From Anomaloglossus baeobatrachus (lineage: Eukaryota > Chordata > Amphibia > Anura > Aromobatidae), in the NCBI RefSeq assembly GCF_048569485.1, contig NC_134353.1, positions 708,448,930 to 708,512,929 on the forward strand: a DNA stretch of 64,000 nt, in the 5' to 3' direction. Below the pieces are notes generated by a model. It was not told the DNA's origin, made no database searches, and saw only the letters and a list, made by a program, of their open reading frames with translations. Positions 42,028 to 54,300 of the stretch are shown here, piece after piece. A program made the position numbers and the translations under genes. Position 1 is the first letter of the stretch, and every line of letters starts with the position of its first letter.

Positions 42028-43550
42028 GAAATCCAGCAAAATCTGTGCTCTCAAATTCAAATTCCACCCTCCCTTCTGAGCTTTACAGTGTGCCTAAAGT
42101 ACAGGAAACATCCACATGTTTGGCATTATTGTAGTGAGGAGAGCCCACTTAATTTATGGGGTGTGTGTCACCAGAAGCATGAGCTGGGCACAATGTAGGG
42201 CACTACATATTGAGCACTACAGGGGCTTAGCTGCAATTTTTAAATCTGCAACATTCGCTGCATCTAACGTCATAGGTGTTTTTCAGAGATAAAATTGTCA
42301 CTAGACCCATAAATGAATTCCCACAGGGGTATAATTTAAAAAATGTGGTTACCTGAGGGGGTTTCTATTGATCTTGTACTTAGGGGCTCTGCAAATTGAG
42401 CCCGCTAACTGTTCTAGCAAAATCTGTGCTCCAAAAATCAAATGGCGCTCCTTCCCTCCCGAACCCTGTGGTGCCGCCAAACAGTACTGTACAGTCACAT
42501 GTGGGGTATTGGCATGTTCAGGAGAAATTGTGTAAGGCCCCTTTCACACATCAGTTTTTTGCCATCAGTCACAATCTGTCAAATTTAAAAAAAAAAAACA
42601 GATCCAGCGTCTGATGCCACTGGATCCCTTTTTTTCCTCATTGACTTCTATTAGCGACAGATTGCGACGGATGGCTTCCGTGGAAAAGTGTTTGTCCGTT
42701 GGACGGAGACGACGTCCACAGTAACGTTTTTTGTGTATGGCGAAAAAACAGACAGCGACGGATATGTTGCCAGTTGTTGTTTGGTAGAATGGAAGTCTAT
42801 GGGTGCAAAATCCGTCAAATGACAGAATCCGGCGATGGATCCGTTGTTTGTATCTCTCTCTCTCTCTCATCCAAGATGGGGTGATGTAGGTTTTCAATAG
42901 CAAATAACCTTTGGCCTGAAAAAACAGGTACAACGGATCCGGTTTTTTTACCGGGATTCATTGCATCACTTTTTACACAATCTGCGACGGATCCGTCGAG
43001 AAAATGGATTGTGACTGATGTAAAAAAACAGATGTGTGAAAAGGGCCTAACATGCTATGAGTACTCTTTTACCTATTGCCCTTGTGAAAATTGGAAATCT
43101 GGTAAAAATGTAATTATTTTTTCTTCACTGCCCAATAGTATAGCATTTTGTGACACACCTGTGGTGTCAATATACTCACTGCACTGAATGTGGCTCCCGA
43201 CCCTCTTTCACATCTTAATGTGACTACAAGGTCAGAAAGGAGAAAGGTTGGGGACTTCTGATCTAGATAAATTCCTTAAGGGGTCTCAAAATGGGGTCAC
43301 TTGTGGGGGAGCTCCACTGTCTAGGCACATCAAGGGCTCTCCATAGACGACAAGGCATCCGCTATTGATTCCAGGCGATCTTGCATTCCAAAAGACAAAT
43401 GGCGCTCCTCCCGTTCCGAGCCCTGCCGTGCGCCCAAACAGTAGATTTCCACTACATATGGGGTATCAACGTACTCCGGATTTAGGGCATAAAAATTCAA
43501 AGTTTTAAAAATGTGAAATTTTGTTGCGTCACTCGTCACTAAGGGGTTAA
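42028..43550. repeat. Old interspersed repeat, right part, TTAA end
   Basis: Two related blocks carry CAAATGGCGCTCCT (near 42,437 and 43,397), a GAACCCTG/GAGCCCTG segment, then CCAAACAGTA and ATGTGGGGTAT/ATATGGGGTAT. The right edge AAGGGGTTAA (43,541-43,550) resembles the end of the TTAA-target element at 13,701-14,986. A MITE is inserted at 42,536-43,047. No gene. Confidence 0.5.
42536..43047. mobile_element. Harbinger-like MITE, 512 bp
   Basis: Ends GGCCCCTTTCACACATC and, inverted, GATGTGTGAAAAGGGCC. TAA flanks both sides (42,533-42,535 and 43,048-43,050), a 3-bp target duplication typical of PIF/Harbinger. The interior contains repeated GCGACGGATCCG-like blocks and a CT run near 42,852-42,868. 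No coding frame. Confidence 0.8.
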
Positions 43551-43800
43551 GCAAACAAAATAGTAAAAAAACAAACAGTGTTTTGGTGTCACAGTAACTG
43601 TGCTGTCCTAGGGAATCCTGTGTCTAATATTTTTTTTTCCTGCATAATTAATCCAAACTCTCAAAAACGTTTTTGCCCATTTTTCCATACACTAAATCCT
43701 TAAATGAATGGTATCATTAAAAAGTACAACTAAACGTGGGGGAAAAGTGAGAATTTCCCCTGCGCGACATTTTCCTCACACTCCGTCTGCACCTGCCAGA
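43551..43800. other. Gene-free stretch upstream of the promoter
   Basis: AT-rich; AAATGAATGGTATCATTAAA and AAAGTACAAC resemble the interior of the TTAA-target element near 14,830-14,865, so this is probably a decayed copy. Confidence 0.35.
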
Positions 43801-43807
43801 GGATCTC

Positions 43808-43868
43808 AGTGCGCTCCCCTCAGTGCGCTCCCCTCAGTGCGCTCCCCTCAGTGCGCTCCCCTCAGTGC
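43808..43868. repeat. 14-bp tandem repeat upstream of the SBSPON-like exon
   Basis: CAGTGCGCTCCCCT is repeated about 4.5 times without visible change, about 230-285 bp upstream of the start codon and at the left edge of the GC-rich promoter region. Confidence 0.9.
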
Positions 43869-44330
43869 GCGGATGCGCTTCCCGGCCGGCGCGTCTGTGC
43901 GGACCAATGGGAGGGGAGCGGGGCCCCGAGCCTCCCCCGCCTGTGTCAGCCCCGAGCAGGGGCGGCTGTCCACCACCTGAGCACAGCTGGAGCACGGTGC
44001 CCGGCAGGCGGCTCTGACCTCACATGACCCGCTGGGCACAGAGACTGCACCAAACGCCCCCTCCAGCCTGAGCCACCTTAGCCACCTCCCGGGATGCAGC
44101 TCCGGAGCTCCGGGCTGTGGTTTATCCTCTGCTCGGTGTGGGTCATCCAGCTCCCGGGAGGTCGGAGTGTCTGTGCCCGACGCGGACATCCCAGGTGTTG
44201 CCCGGGGAGGAATAATGCCTGCAGCGGGGTCACTGCCACCGGGAGCACGTGTTACTGCGACACCTACTGCCACCGGAGCGCCGACTGCTGCGAGGACTAC
44301 GCGGGGCAGTGCGGGGACAGCGGTGAGTGC
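43860..44330 (+). promoter_or_regulatory. CpG-rich promoter/5'-UTR region
   Basis: GC and CpG content rise abruptly at about 43,800 and stay high through exon 1 and its donor, in contrast to the AT-rich flank. No TATA box is obvious. The transcription start was not located; it is inferred to lie within about 43,900-44,050. Confidence 0.55.
44094..44322 (+). CDS. SBSPON-like gene, exon 1 (signal peptide + somatomedin-B domain)
   Basis: The start ATG at 44,094 has GGG before it and C after. Seventy-six codons plus one base lead to the donor GCG|GTGAGTG, so exon 1 ends at 44,322 and the intron is phase 1. Residues 1-25 are a signal peptide (hydrophobic LWFILCSVWVIQL). Residues 27-73 hold ten cysteines (27, 35, 36, 43, 53, 55, 59, 65, 66, 73) with CCPGRNNAC, CYCDTYC and DCCEDY. 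The C-x5-CC-x6-C end and CCPGR match the somatomedin-B domain of SBSPON. TINAG-type proteins share the ten-cysteine layout but space the last pair differently (x6). In SBSPON a thrombospondin type-1 domain follows, expected in the next exon, which is not in this window. The product would be a secreted extracellular-matrix protein. It could also be a close paralogue, because the C43-C53 gap is shorter than I recall for SBSPON. Confidence 0.65.
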
Positions 44331-44495
44331 TCTACAGGGGGCAGAGGGAGTGTGCTACAGAGGGCAGAGGGAGTGTGCTACAGGGGGCAGAGTGAGTGTG
44401 CTACAGAGGGCAGAGAGAGAGAGTGCGCTACAGAGGGCAGAGAGTGAGAGTGCGCTACAGAGGGCAGAGAGAGTGTGCTACAGAGGGCAGAGAGA
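44323..44495 (+). repeat. Start of the intron 1 minisatellite
   Basis: The first unit is the splice donor itself: GTGAGTGCTCTACAGGGGGC, followed by GAGTGTGCTACAGAGGGCAG-type units of 21-31 bp. About seven units lie before the LINE insertion. Confidence 0.85.
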
Positions 44496-45300
44496 TTCCC
44501 CTTATGGTTCACTATACACAAGAGGGCGCTATCACACCAGGCGCACATACAGAACAGCAACCCCAGCTCCTACCATCATAAAGCCCTGCTGAGCCGGAGC
44601 CCAGAGCAAGCCAAGAACTGCGGCAACCAAAGTCAGCAACACACCCTGACAAAAGCCCAAATAAAAGAGATCTCAGAGAGCCGCAAGATGCAATACATAG
44701 AGGACTGGAAGAGTGAATTAGAGAACTCCCAGAAACTCACCATCTACCGGTCACTGCGGAGGGACTACACTCTGGCCCCATATCTGGAAAGGCTACGCCA
44801 CCCCAAAGACAGGCAGACCCTGAGTCTGTACAGACTGAGTGCCCACAGCCTAGAGGTGGAAACAGGGCGGCACCGACAGACATACAAGCCGCGGGAGAAC
44901 AGACTGTGCCACCACTGCCAGCAGGGGGCTCTGGAGGACGAGACGCATTTCCTACTGCACTGTGACAAATACTCAGCAGTGAGGGCCTCCCACTTCCAGA
45001 AATTTACCACCCATAGCCCGGGCTTTCCATCCATGGATGAGGACATGAAACTCCGCAACCTACTGGGGGAAGAGGAATCAATGGTGGAGATCGCCGCCCA
45101 ATATGTCACCACATGTCATAAGCTGAGGGGAACCTAAGACCCCTAAATGGACTGTCAGAGTCCAAATTGTGCCTCCCAACTCCCCATAACCCTGATCCCC
45201 TCCCACCTTACTTACTGTATTACTCTTGCTTTGGCAACACTAACTGCATTTTGGTCCTGCCAATAAAGCATATTTGAATTTGAATTTGAATTTGAATTTG
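44496..45300 (+). mobile_element. 5'-truncated LINE (L1/Tx1-like) 3' end
   Basis: The inserted sequence encodes the C-terminal end of a LINE ORF2 from about 44,496 to the stop at 45,135-45,137. It includes a zinc-binding-like motif (CHHCQQGALEDETHFLLHC: C-x2-C ... H-x4-C). A 3'-UTR follows with AATAAA at 45,263 and a (TTTGAA)n-type tail of about four units ending at 45,300. A 19-nt sequence (TGTGCTACAGAGGGCAGAG) lies on both sides (44,474-44,492 and 45,301-45,319). It could be the target duplication, but it is also the host repeat unit. No reverse-transcriptase core is present, so it is a dead-on-arrival insertion. L1/Tx1 assignment rests on the tail type and is tentative. Confidence 0.7.
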
Positions 45301-48300
45301 TGTGCTACAGAGGGCAGAGTGAGTGTGCTACAGAGGGCAGAGTGAGTGTGCTACAGAGGGCAGAGAGAGTGTGCTACAGAGGGGCAGAGAGAGTGTGCTA
45401 CAGAGGGGCAGAGAGAGTGTGCTACAGAGGGCAGAGAGAGTGCGCTACAGAGGGGCAGAGAGAGTGTGCTACAGAGGGGCAGAGAGAGTGTGCTACAGAG
45501 GGGCAGAGAGAGTGTGCTACAGAGGGCAGAGAGAGTGTGCTACAGAGGGGCAGAGAGAGTGTGCTACAGAGGGGCAGAGAGAGTGCGCTACAGAGGGCAG
45601 AGAGAGTGCGCTACAGAGGGCAGAGAGAGTGCGCTACAGAGGGGCAGAGAGAGTGCGCTACAGAGGGGCAGAGAGAGTGTGCTACAGGGGGCAGAGAGAG
45701 TGTGTTACAGAGGGCAGAGAGAGTGCGCTACAGAGGGGCAGAGAGAGTGTGCTACAGAGGGGCAGAGAGAGTGCGCTACAGAGGGAAGAGAGAGTGCGCC
45801 ACAGGGGGCAGAGAGAGAGAGAGTGTGCCACAGAGGGGCAGAGAGAGTGCGCTACAGGGGGCAGAGAGAGTGCGCTACAGGGGGCAGAGAGAGAGAGTGT
45901 GCCACAGGGGGCAGAGAGAGAGAGAGTGTGCCACAGGGGGCAGAGAGAGAGAGTGTGCCACAGAGGGGCAGAGAGAGTGCGCTACAGGGGGCAGAGAGAG
46001 TGCGCTACAGGGGACAGAGAGAGTGCGCTACAGGGGGCAGAGAGAGAGAGAGTGCCACAGGGGGCAGAGAGAGAGAGTGTGCTACAGGGGGCAGAGAGAG
46101 AGAGTGTGCCACAGAGGGGCAGAGAGAGTGCGCTACAGGGGGCAGAGAGAGTGCGCTACAGGGGGCAGAGAGAGTGCGCTACAGGGGGCAGAGAGAGTGC
46201 GCTACAGGGGGCAGAGAGAGTGCGCTACAGGGGGCAGAGAGAGTGCGCTACAGGGGGCAGAGAGAGTGCGCTACAGGGGGCAGAGAGAGAGAGAGTGCGC
46301 TACAGAGGGGCAGAGAGAGTGCGCTACAGAGGGCAGAGAGAGTGTGCTACAGGGGGCAGAGAGAGTGCGCTACAGAGGGGCAGAGAGAGTGCGCTACAGA
46401 GGGAAGAGAGAGTGCGCCACAGGGGGCAGAGAGAGAGAGAGTGTGCCACAGGGGGCAGAGAGAGAGAGTGTGCCACAGAGGGGCAGAGAGAGTGCGCTAC
46501 AGGGGGCAGAGAGAGAGAGTGTGCCACAGGGGGCAGAGAGAGAGAGTGTGCCACAGAGGGGCAGAGAGAGTGCGCTACAGGGGGCAGAGAGAGTGCGCTA
46601 CAGGGGACAGAGAGAGTGCGCTACAGGGGGCAGAGAGAGAGAGAGTGCGCCACAGGGGGCAGAGAGAGAGAGTGTGCCACAGGGGGCAGAGAGAGAGAGT
46701 GTGCCACAGAGGGGCAGAGAGAGTGCGCTACAGGGGGCAGAGAGAGAGAGTGTGCCACAGAGGGGCAGAGAGAGTGCGCTACAGGGGGCAGAGAGAGAGC
46801 GCTACAGGGGGCAGAGAGAGTGCGCTACAGGGGGCAGAGAGAGTGCGCTACAGGGGGCAGAGAGAGTGCGCTACAGGGGGCAGAGAGAGTGCGCTACAGG
46901 GGGCAGAGAGAGTGCGCTACAGGGGGCAGAGAGAGAGAGAGTGCGCTACAGAGGGGCAGAGAGAGTGCGCTACAGAGGGCAGAGAGAGTGTGCTACAGAG
47001 GGGCAGAGAGAGTGTGCTACAGAGGGGCAGAGAGAGTGTGCTACAGAGGGGCAGAGAGAGTGTGCTACAGAGGGCAGAGAGAGTGTGCTACAGAGGGGCA
47101 GAGAGAGTGTGCTACAGAGGGGCAGAGAGAGTGCGCTACAGAGGGCAGAGAGAGTGCGCTACAGAGGGCAGAGAGAGTGCGCTACAGAGGGGCAGAGAGA
47201 GTGCGCTACAGAGGGGCAGAGAGAGTGTGCTACAGGGGGCAGAGAGAGTGTGTTACAGAGGGCAGAGAGAGTGCGCTACAGAGGGGCAGAGAGAGTGTGC
47301 TACAGAGGGGCAGAGAGAGTGCGCTACAGAGGGAAGAGAGAGTGCGCCACAGGGGGCAGAGAGAGAGAGAGTGTGCCACAGGGGGCAGAGAGAGAGAGTG
47401 TGCCACAGAGGGGCAGAGAGAGTGCGCTACAGGGGGCAGAGAGAGTGCGCTACAGGGGGCAGAGAGAGAGAGTGTGCCACAGGGGGCAGAGAGAGAGAGA
47501 GTGTGCCACAGGGGGCAGAGAGAGAGAGAGTGTGCCACAGGGGGCAGAGAGAGAGAGTGTGCCACAGAGGGGCAGAGAGAGTGCGCTACAGGGGGCAGAG
47601 AGAGTGCGCTACAGGGGACAGAGAGAGTGCGCTACAGGGGGCAGAGAGAGAGAGAGTGCCACAGGGGGCAGAGAGAGAGAGTGTGCTACAGGGGGCAGAG
47701 AGAGAGAGTGTGCCACAGAGGGGCAGAGAGAGTGCGCTACAGGGGGCAGAGAGAGTGCGCTACAGGGGGCAGAGAGAGTGCGCTACAGGGGGCAGAGAGA
47801 GTGCGCTACAGGGGGCAGAGAGAGTGCGCTACAGGGGGCAGAGAGAGTGCGCTACAGGGGGCAGAGAGAGTGCGCTACAGGGGGCAGAGAGAGAGAGAGT
47901 GCGCTACAGAGGGGCAGAGAGAGTGCGCTACAGAGGGCAGAGAGAGTGTGCTACAGGGGGCAGAGAGAGTGCGCTACAGAGGGGCAGAGAGAGTGCGCTA
48001 CAGAGGGAAGAGAGAGTGCGCCACAGGGGGCAGAGAGAGAGAGAGTGTGCCACAGGGGGCAGAGAGAGAGAGTGTGCCACAGAGGGGCAGAGAGAGTGCG
48101 CTACAGGGGGCAGAGAGAGAGAGTGTGCCACAGGGGGCAGAGAGAGAGAGTGTGCCACAGAGGGGCAGAGAGAGTGCGCTACAGGGGGCAGAGAGAGTGC
48201 GCTACAGGGGACAGAGAGAGTGCGCTACAGGGGGCAGAGAGAGAGAGAGTGCGCCACAGGGGGCAGAGAGAGAGAGTGTGCCACAGGGGGCAGAGAGAGA

Positions 48301-51300
48301 GAGTGTGCCACAGAGGGGCAGAGAGAGTGCGCTACAGGGGGCAGAGAGAGAGAGTGTGCCACAGAGGGGCAGAGAGAGTGCGCTACAGGGGGCAGAGAGA
48401 GAGCGCTACAGGGGGCAGAGAGAGTGCGCTACAGGGGGCAGAGAGAGTGCGCTACAGGGGGCAGAGAGAGTGCGCTACAGGGGGCAGAGAGAGTGCGCTA
48501 CAGGGGGCAGAGAGAGTGCGCTACAGGGGGCAGAGAGAGAGAGAGTGCGCTACAGAGGGGCAGAGAGAGTGCGCTACAGAGGGCAGAGAGAGTGTGCTAC
48601 AGGGGGCAGAGAGAGTGCGCTACAGAAGGCAGAGAGAGAGTGCGCTACAGAGGGGCAGAGAGAGTGCGCTACAGAGGGGCAGAGAGAGTGCGCTACAGAG
48701 GGCAGAGAGAGTGCGCTACAGAGGGCAGAGAGAGTGCGCTACAGAGGGCAGAGAGAGTGCGCTACAGAGGGCAGAGAGAGTGCGCTACAGAGGGCAGAGA
48801 GAGTGCGCTACAGAGGGCAGAGAGAGTGCGCTACAGGGGGCAGAGAGAGTGTGCTACAGGGGGCAGAGAGAGAGAGTGTGCTACAGGGGGCAGAGAGAGA
48901 GAGAGTGTGCTACAGAGGGGCAGAGAGAGTGCGCTACAGAGGGGCAGAGAGAGTGCGCTACAGAGGGCAGAGAGAGTGCGCTACAGAGGGGCAGAGAGAG
49001 TGCGCTACAGAGGGCAGAGAGAGTGCGCTACAGAGGGGCAGAGAGAGTGCGCTACAGAGGGGCAGAGAGAGTGTGCTACAGGGGGCAGAGAGAGTGCGCT
49101 ACAGAGGGGCAGAGAGAGTGCGCTACAGAGGGGCAGAGAGAGTGCGCTACAGAGGGAAGAGAGAGTGCGCCACAGGGGGCAGAGAGAGAGAGAGTGTGCC
49201 ACAGGGGGCAGAGAGAGAGAGTGTGCCACAGGGGGCAGAGAGAGAGAGTGTGCCACAGAGGGGCAGAGAGAGTGCGCTACAGGGGGCAGAGAGAGTGCGC
49301 TACAGGGGGCAGAGAGAGTGCGCTACAGGGGACAGAGAGAGTGCGCTACAGGGGGCAGAGAGAGAGAGAGTGCCACAGGGGGCAGAGAGAGAGAGAGTGT
49401 GCCACAGGGGGCAGAGAGAGAGAGTGTGCTACAGGGGGCAGAGAGAGAGAGTGTGCCACAGAGGGGCAGAGAGAGTGCGCTACAGGGGGCAGAGAGAGAG
49501 CGCTACAGGGGGCAGAGAGAGTGCGCTACAGGGGGCAGAGAGAGTGCGCTACAGGGGGCAGAGAGAGTGCGCTACAGGGGGCAGAGAGAGTGCGCTACAG
49601 GGGGCAGAGAGAGTGCGCTACAGGGGGCAGAGAGAGAGAGAGTGCGCTACAGAGGGGCAGAGAGAGTGCGCTACAGAGGGCAGAGAGAGTGCGCTACAGA
49701 GGGGCAGAGAGAGTGCGCTACAGAGGGGCAGAGAGAGTGTGCTACAGGGGGCAGAGAGAGTGTGTTACAGAGGGCAGAGAGAGTGCGCTACAGAGGGGCA
49801 GAGAGAGTGTGCTACAGAGGGGCAGAGAGAGTGTGCTACAGAGGGGCAGAGAGAGTGCGCTACAGAGGGAAGAGAGAGTGCGCCACAGGGGGCAGAGAGA
49901 GAGAGAGTGTGCCACAGGGGGCAGAGAGAGAGAGTGTGCCACAGAGGGGCAGAGAGAGTGCGCTACAGGGGGCAGAGAGAGTGCGCTACAGGGGACAGAG
50001 AGAGTGCGCTACAGGGGGCAGAGAGAGAGAGAGTGCCACAGGGGGCAGAGAGAGAGAGTGTGCTACAGGGGGCAGAGAGAGAGAGTGTGCCACAGAGGGG
50101 CAGAGAGAGTGCGCTACAGGGGGCAGAGAGAGAGCGCTACAGGGGACAGAGAGAGTGCGCTACAGGGGGCAGAGAGAGAGAGAGTGCCACAGGGGGCAGA
50201 GAGAGAGAGTGTGCTACAGGGGGCAGAGAGAGAGAGTGTGCCACAGAGGGGCAGAGAGAGTGCGCTACAGGGGGCAGAGAGAGAGCGCTACAGGGGGCAG
50301 AGAGAGTGCGCTACAGGGGGCAGAGAGAGTGCGCTACAGGGGGCAGAGAGAGTGCGCTACAGGGGGCAGAGAGAGTGCGCTACAGGGGGCAGAGAGAGTG
50401 CGCTACAGGGGGCAGAGAGAGAGAGAGTGCGCTACAGAGGGGCAGAGAGAGTGCGCTACAGAGGGCAGAGAGAGTGTGCTACAGGGGGCAGAGAGAGTGC
50501 GCTACAGAGGGGCAGAGAGAGTGCGCTACAGAGGGAAGAGAGAGTGCGCCACAGGGGGCAGAGAGAGAGAGAGTGTGCCACAGGGGGCAGAGAGAGAGTG
50601 TGCCACAGAGGGGCAGAGAGAGTGCGCTACAGGGGGCAGAGAGAGAGAGTGTGCCACAGGGGGCAGAGAGAGAGAGTGTGCCACAGAGGGGCAGAGAGAG
50701 TGCGCTACAGGGGGCAGAGAGAGTGCGCTACAGGGGACAGAGAGAGTGCGCTACAGGGGGCAGAGAGAGAGAGAGTGCGCCACAGGGGGCAGAGAGAGAG
50801 AGTGTGCCACAGGGGGCAGAGAGAGAGAGTGTGCCACAGAGGGGCAGAGAGAGTGCGCTACAGGGGGCAGAGAGAGAGAGTGTGCCACAGAGGGGCAGAG
50901 AGAGTGCGCTACAGGGGGCAGAGAGAGAGCGCTACAGGGGGCAGAGAGAGTGCGCTACAGGGGGCAGAGAGAGTGCGCTACAGGGGGCAGAGAGAGTGCG
51001 CTACAGGGGGCAGAGAGAGTGCGCTACAGGGGGCAGAGAGAGTGCGCTACAGGGGGCAGAGAGAGAGAGAGTGCGCTACAGAGGGGCAGAGAGAGTGCGC
51101 TACAGAGGGCAGAGAGAGTGTGCTACAGGGGGCAGAGAGAGTGCGCTACAGAAGGCAGAGAGAGAGTGCGCTACAGAGGGGCAGAGAGAGTGCGCTACAG
51201 AGGGGCAGAGAGAGTGCGCTACAGAGGGCAGAGAGAGTGCGCTACAGAGGGCAGAGAGAGTGCGCTACAGAGGGCAGAGAGAGTGCGCTACAGAGGGCAG

Positions 51301-54300
51301 AGAGAGTGCGCTACAGAGGGCAGAGAGAGTGCGCTACAGAGGGCAGAGAGAGTGCGCTACAGAGGGCAGAGAGAGTGCGCTACAGGGGGCAGAGAGAGTG
51401 TGCTACAGGGGGCAGAGAGAGAGAGTGTGCTACAGGGGGCAGAGAGAGAGAGAGTGTGCTACAGAGGGGCAGAGAGAGTGCGCTACAGAGGGGCAGAGAG
51501 AGTGCGCTACAGAGGGCAGAGAGAGTGCGCTACAGAGGGGCAGAGAGAGTGCGCTACAGAGGGCAGAGAGAGTGCGCTACAGAGGGGCAGAGAGAGTGCG
51601 CTACAGAGGGGCAGAGAGAGTGTGCTACAGGGGGCAGAGAGAGTGCGCTACAGAGGGGCAGAGAGAGTGCGCTACAGAGGGGCAGAGAGAGTGCGCTACA
51701 GAGGGAAGAGAGAGTGCGCCACAGGGGGCAGAGAGAGAGAGAGTGTGCCACAGGGGGCAGAGAGAGAGAGTGTGCCACAGGGGGCAGAGAGAGAGAGTGT
51801 GCCACAGAGGGGCAGAGAGAGTGCGCTACAGGGGGCAGAGAGAGTGCGCTACAGGGGGCAGAGAGAGTGCGCTACAGGGGACAGAGAGAGTGCGCTACAG
51901 GGGGCAGAGAGAGAGAGAGTGCCACAGGGGGCAGAGAGAGAGAGAGTGTGCCACAGGGGGCAGAGAGAGAGAGTGTGCTACAGGGGGCAGAGAGAGAGAG
52001 TGTGCCACAGAGGGGCAGAGAGAGTGCGCTACAGGGGGCAGAGAGAGAGCGCTACAGGGGGCAGAGAGAGTGCGCTACAGGGGGCAGAGAGAGTGCGCTA
52101 CAGGGGGCAGAGAGAGTGCGCTACAGGGGGCAGAGAGAGTGCGCTACAGGGGGCAGAGAGAGAGAGAGTGCGCTACAGAGGGGCAGAGAGAGTGCGCTAC
52201 AGAGGGCAGAGAGAGTGCGCTACAGAGGGGCAGAGAGAGTGCGCTACAGAGGGGCAGAGAGAGTGTGCTACAGGGGGCAGAGAGAGTGTGTTACAGAGGG
52301 CAGAGAGAGTGCGCTACAGAGGGGCAGAGAGAGTGTGCTACAGAGGGGCAGAGAGAGTGTGCTACAGAGGGGCAGAGAGAGTGCGCTACAGAGGGAAGAG
52401 AGAGTGCGCCACAGGGGGCAGAGAGAGAGAGAGTGTGCCACAGGGGGCAGAGAGAGAGAGTGTGCCACAGAGGGGCAGAGAGAGTGCGCTACAGGGGGCA
52501 GAGAGAGTGCGCTACAGGGGACAGAGAGAGTGCGCTACAGGGGGCAGAGAGAGAGAGAGTGCCACAGGGGGCAGAGAGAGAGAGTGTGCTACAGGGGGCA
52601 GAGAGAGAGAGTGTGCTACAGGGGGCAGAGAGAGAGAGTGTGCCACAGAGGGGCAGAGAGAGTGCGCTACAGGGGGCAGAGAGAGAGCGCTACAGGGGAC
52701 AGAGAGAGTGCGCTACAGGGGGCAGAGAGAGAGAGAGTGCCACAGGGGGCAGAGAGAGAGAGTGTGCTACAGGGGGCAGAGAGAGAGAGTGTGCCACAGA
52801 GGGGCAGAGAGAGTGCGCTACAGGGGGCAGAGAGAGAGCGCTACAGGGGGCAGAGAGAGTGCGCTACAGGGGGCAGAGAGAGTGCGCTACAGGGGGCAGA
52901 GAGAGTGCGCTACAGGGGGCAGAGAGAGTGCGCTACAGGGGGCAGAGAGAGTGCGCTACAGGGGGCAGAGAGAGAGAGAGTGCGCTACAGAGGGGCAGAG
53001 AGAGTGCGCTACAGAGGGCAGAGAGAGTGTGCTACAGGGGGCAGAGAGAGTGCGCTACAGAGGGGCAGAGAGAGTGCGCTACAGAGGGGCAGAGAGAGTG
53101 CGCTACAGAGGGAAGAGAGAGTGCGCCACAGGGGGCAGAGAGAGAGAGAGTGTGCCACAGGGGGCAGAGAGAGAGAGTGTGCCACAGAGGGGCAGAGAGA
53201 GTGCGCTACAGGGGGCAGAGAGAGAGAGTGTGCCACAGGGGGCAGAGAGAGAGAGTGTGCCACAGAGGGGCAGAGAGAGTGCGCTACAGGGGGCAGAGAG
53301 AGTGCGCTACAGGGGACAGAGAGAGTGCGCCACAGGGGGCAGAGAGAGAGAGAGTGCGCCACAGGGGGCACAGAGAGAGAGTGTGCCACAGGGGGCAGAG
53401 AGAGAGAGTGTGCCACAGAGGGGCAGAGAGAGTGCGCTACAGGGGGCAGAGAGAGAGAGTGTGCCACAGAGGGGCAGAGAGAGTGCGCTACAGGGGGCAG
53501 AGAGAGAGCGCTACAGGGGGCAGAGAGAGTGCGCTACAGGGGGCAGAGAGAGTGCGCTACAGGGGGCAGAGAGAGTGCGCTACAGGGGGCAGAGAGAGTG
53601 CGCTACAGGGGGCAGAGAGAGTGCGCTACAGGGGGCAGAGAGAGAGAGAGTGCGCTACAGAGGGGCAGAGAGAGTGCGCTACAGAGGGCAGAGAGAGTGT
53701 GCTACAGGGGGCAGAGAGAGTGCGCTACAGAAGGCAGAGAGAGAGTGCGCTACAGAGGGGCAGAGAGAGTGCGCTACAGAGGGGCAGAGAGAGTGCGCTA
53801 CAGAGGGCAGAGAGAGTGCGCTACAGAGGGCAGAGAGAGTGCGCTACAGAGGGCAGAGAGAGTGCGCTACAGAGGGCAGAGAGAGTGCGCTACAGAGGGC
53901 AGAGAGAGTGCGCTACAGGGGGCAGAGAGAGTGCGCTACAGGGGGCAGAGAGAGTGCGCTACAGGGGGCAGAGAGAGAGAGTGTGCTACAGGGGGCAGAG
54001 AGAGAGAGAGTGTGCTACAGAGGGGCAGAGAGAGTGCGCTACAGAGGGGCAGAGAGAGTGCGCTACAGAGGGGCAGAGAGAGTGCGCTACAGAGGGGCAG
54101 AGAGAGTGCGCTACAGAGGGGCAGAGAGAGTGCGCTACAGAGGGCAGAGAGAGTGCGCTACAGAGGGGCAGAGAGAGTGCGCTACAGAGGGGCAGAGAGA
54201 GTGCGCTACAGAGGGGCAGAGAGAGTGTGCTACAGGGGGCAGAGAGAGTGCGCTACAGAGGGGCAGAGAGAGTGCGCTACAGAGGGGCAGAGAGAGTGCG

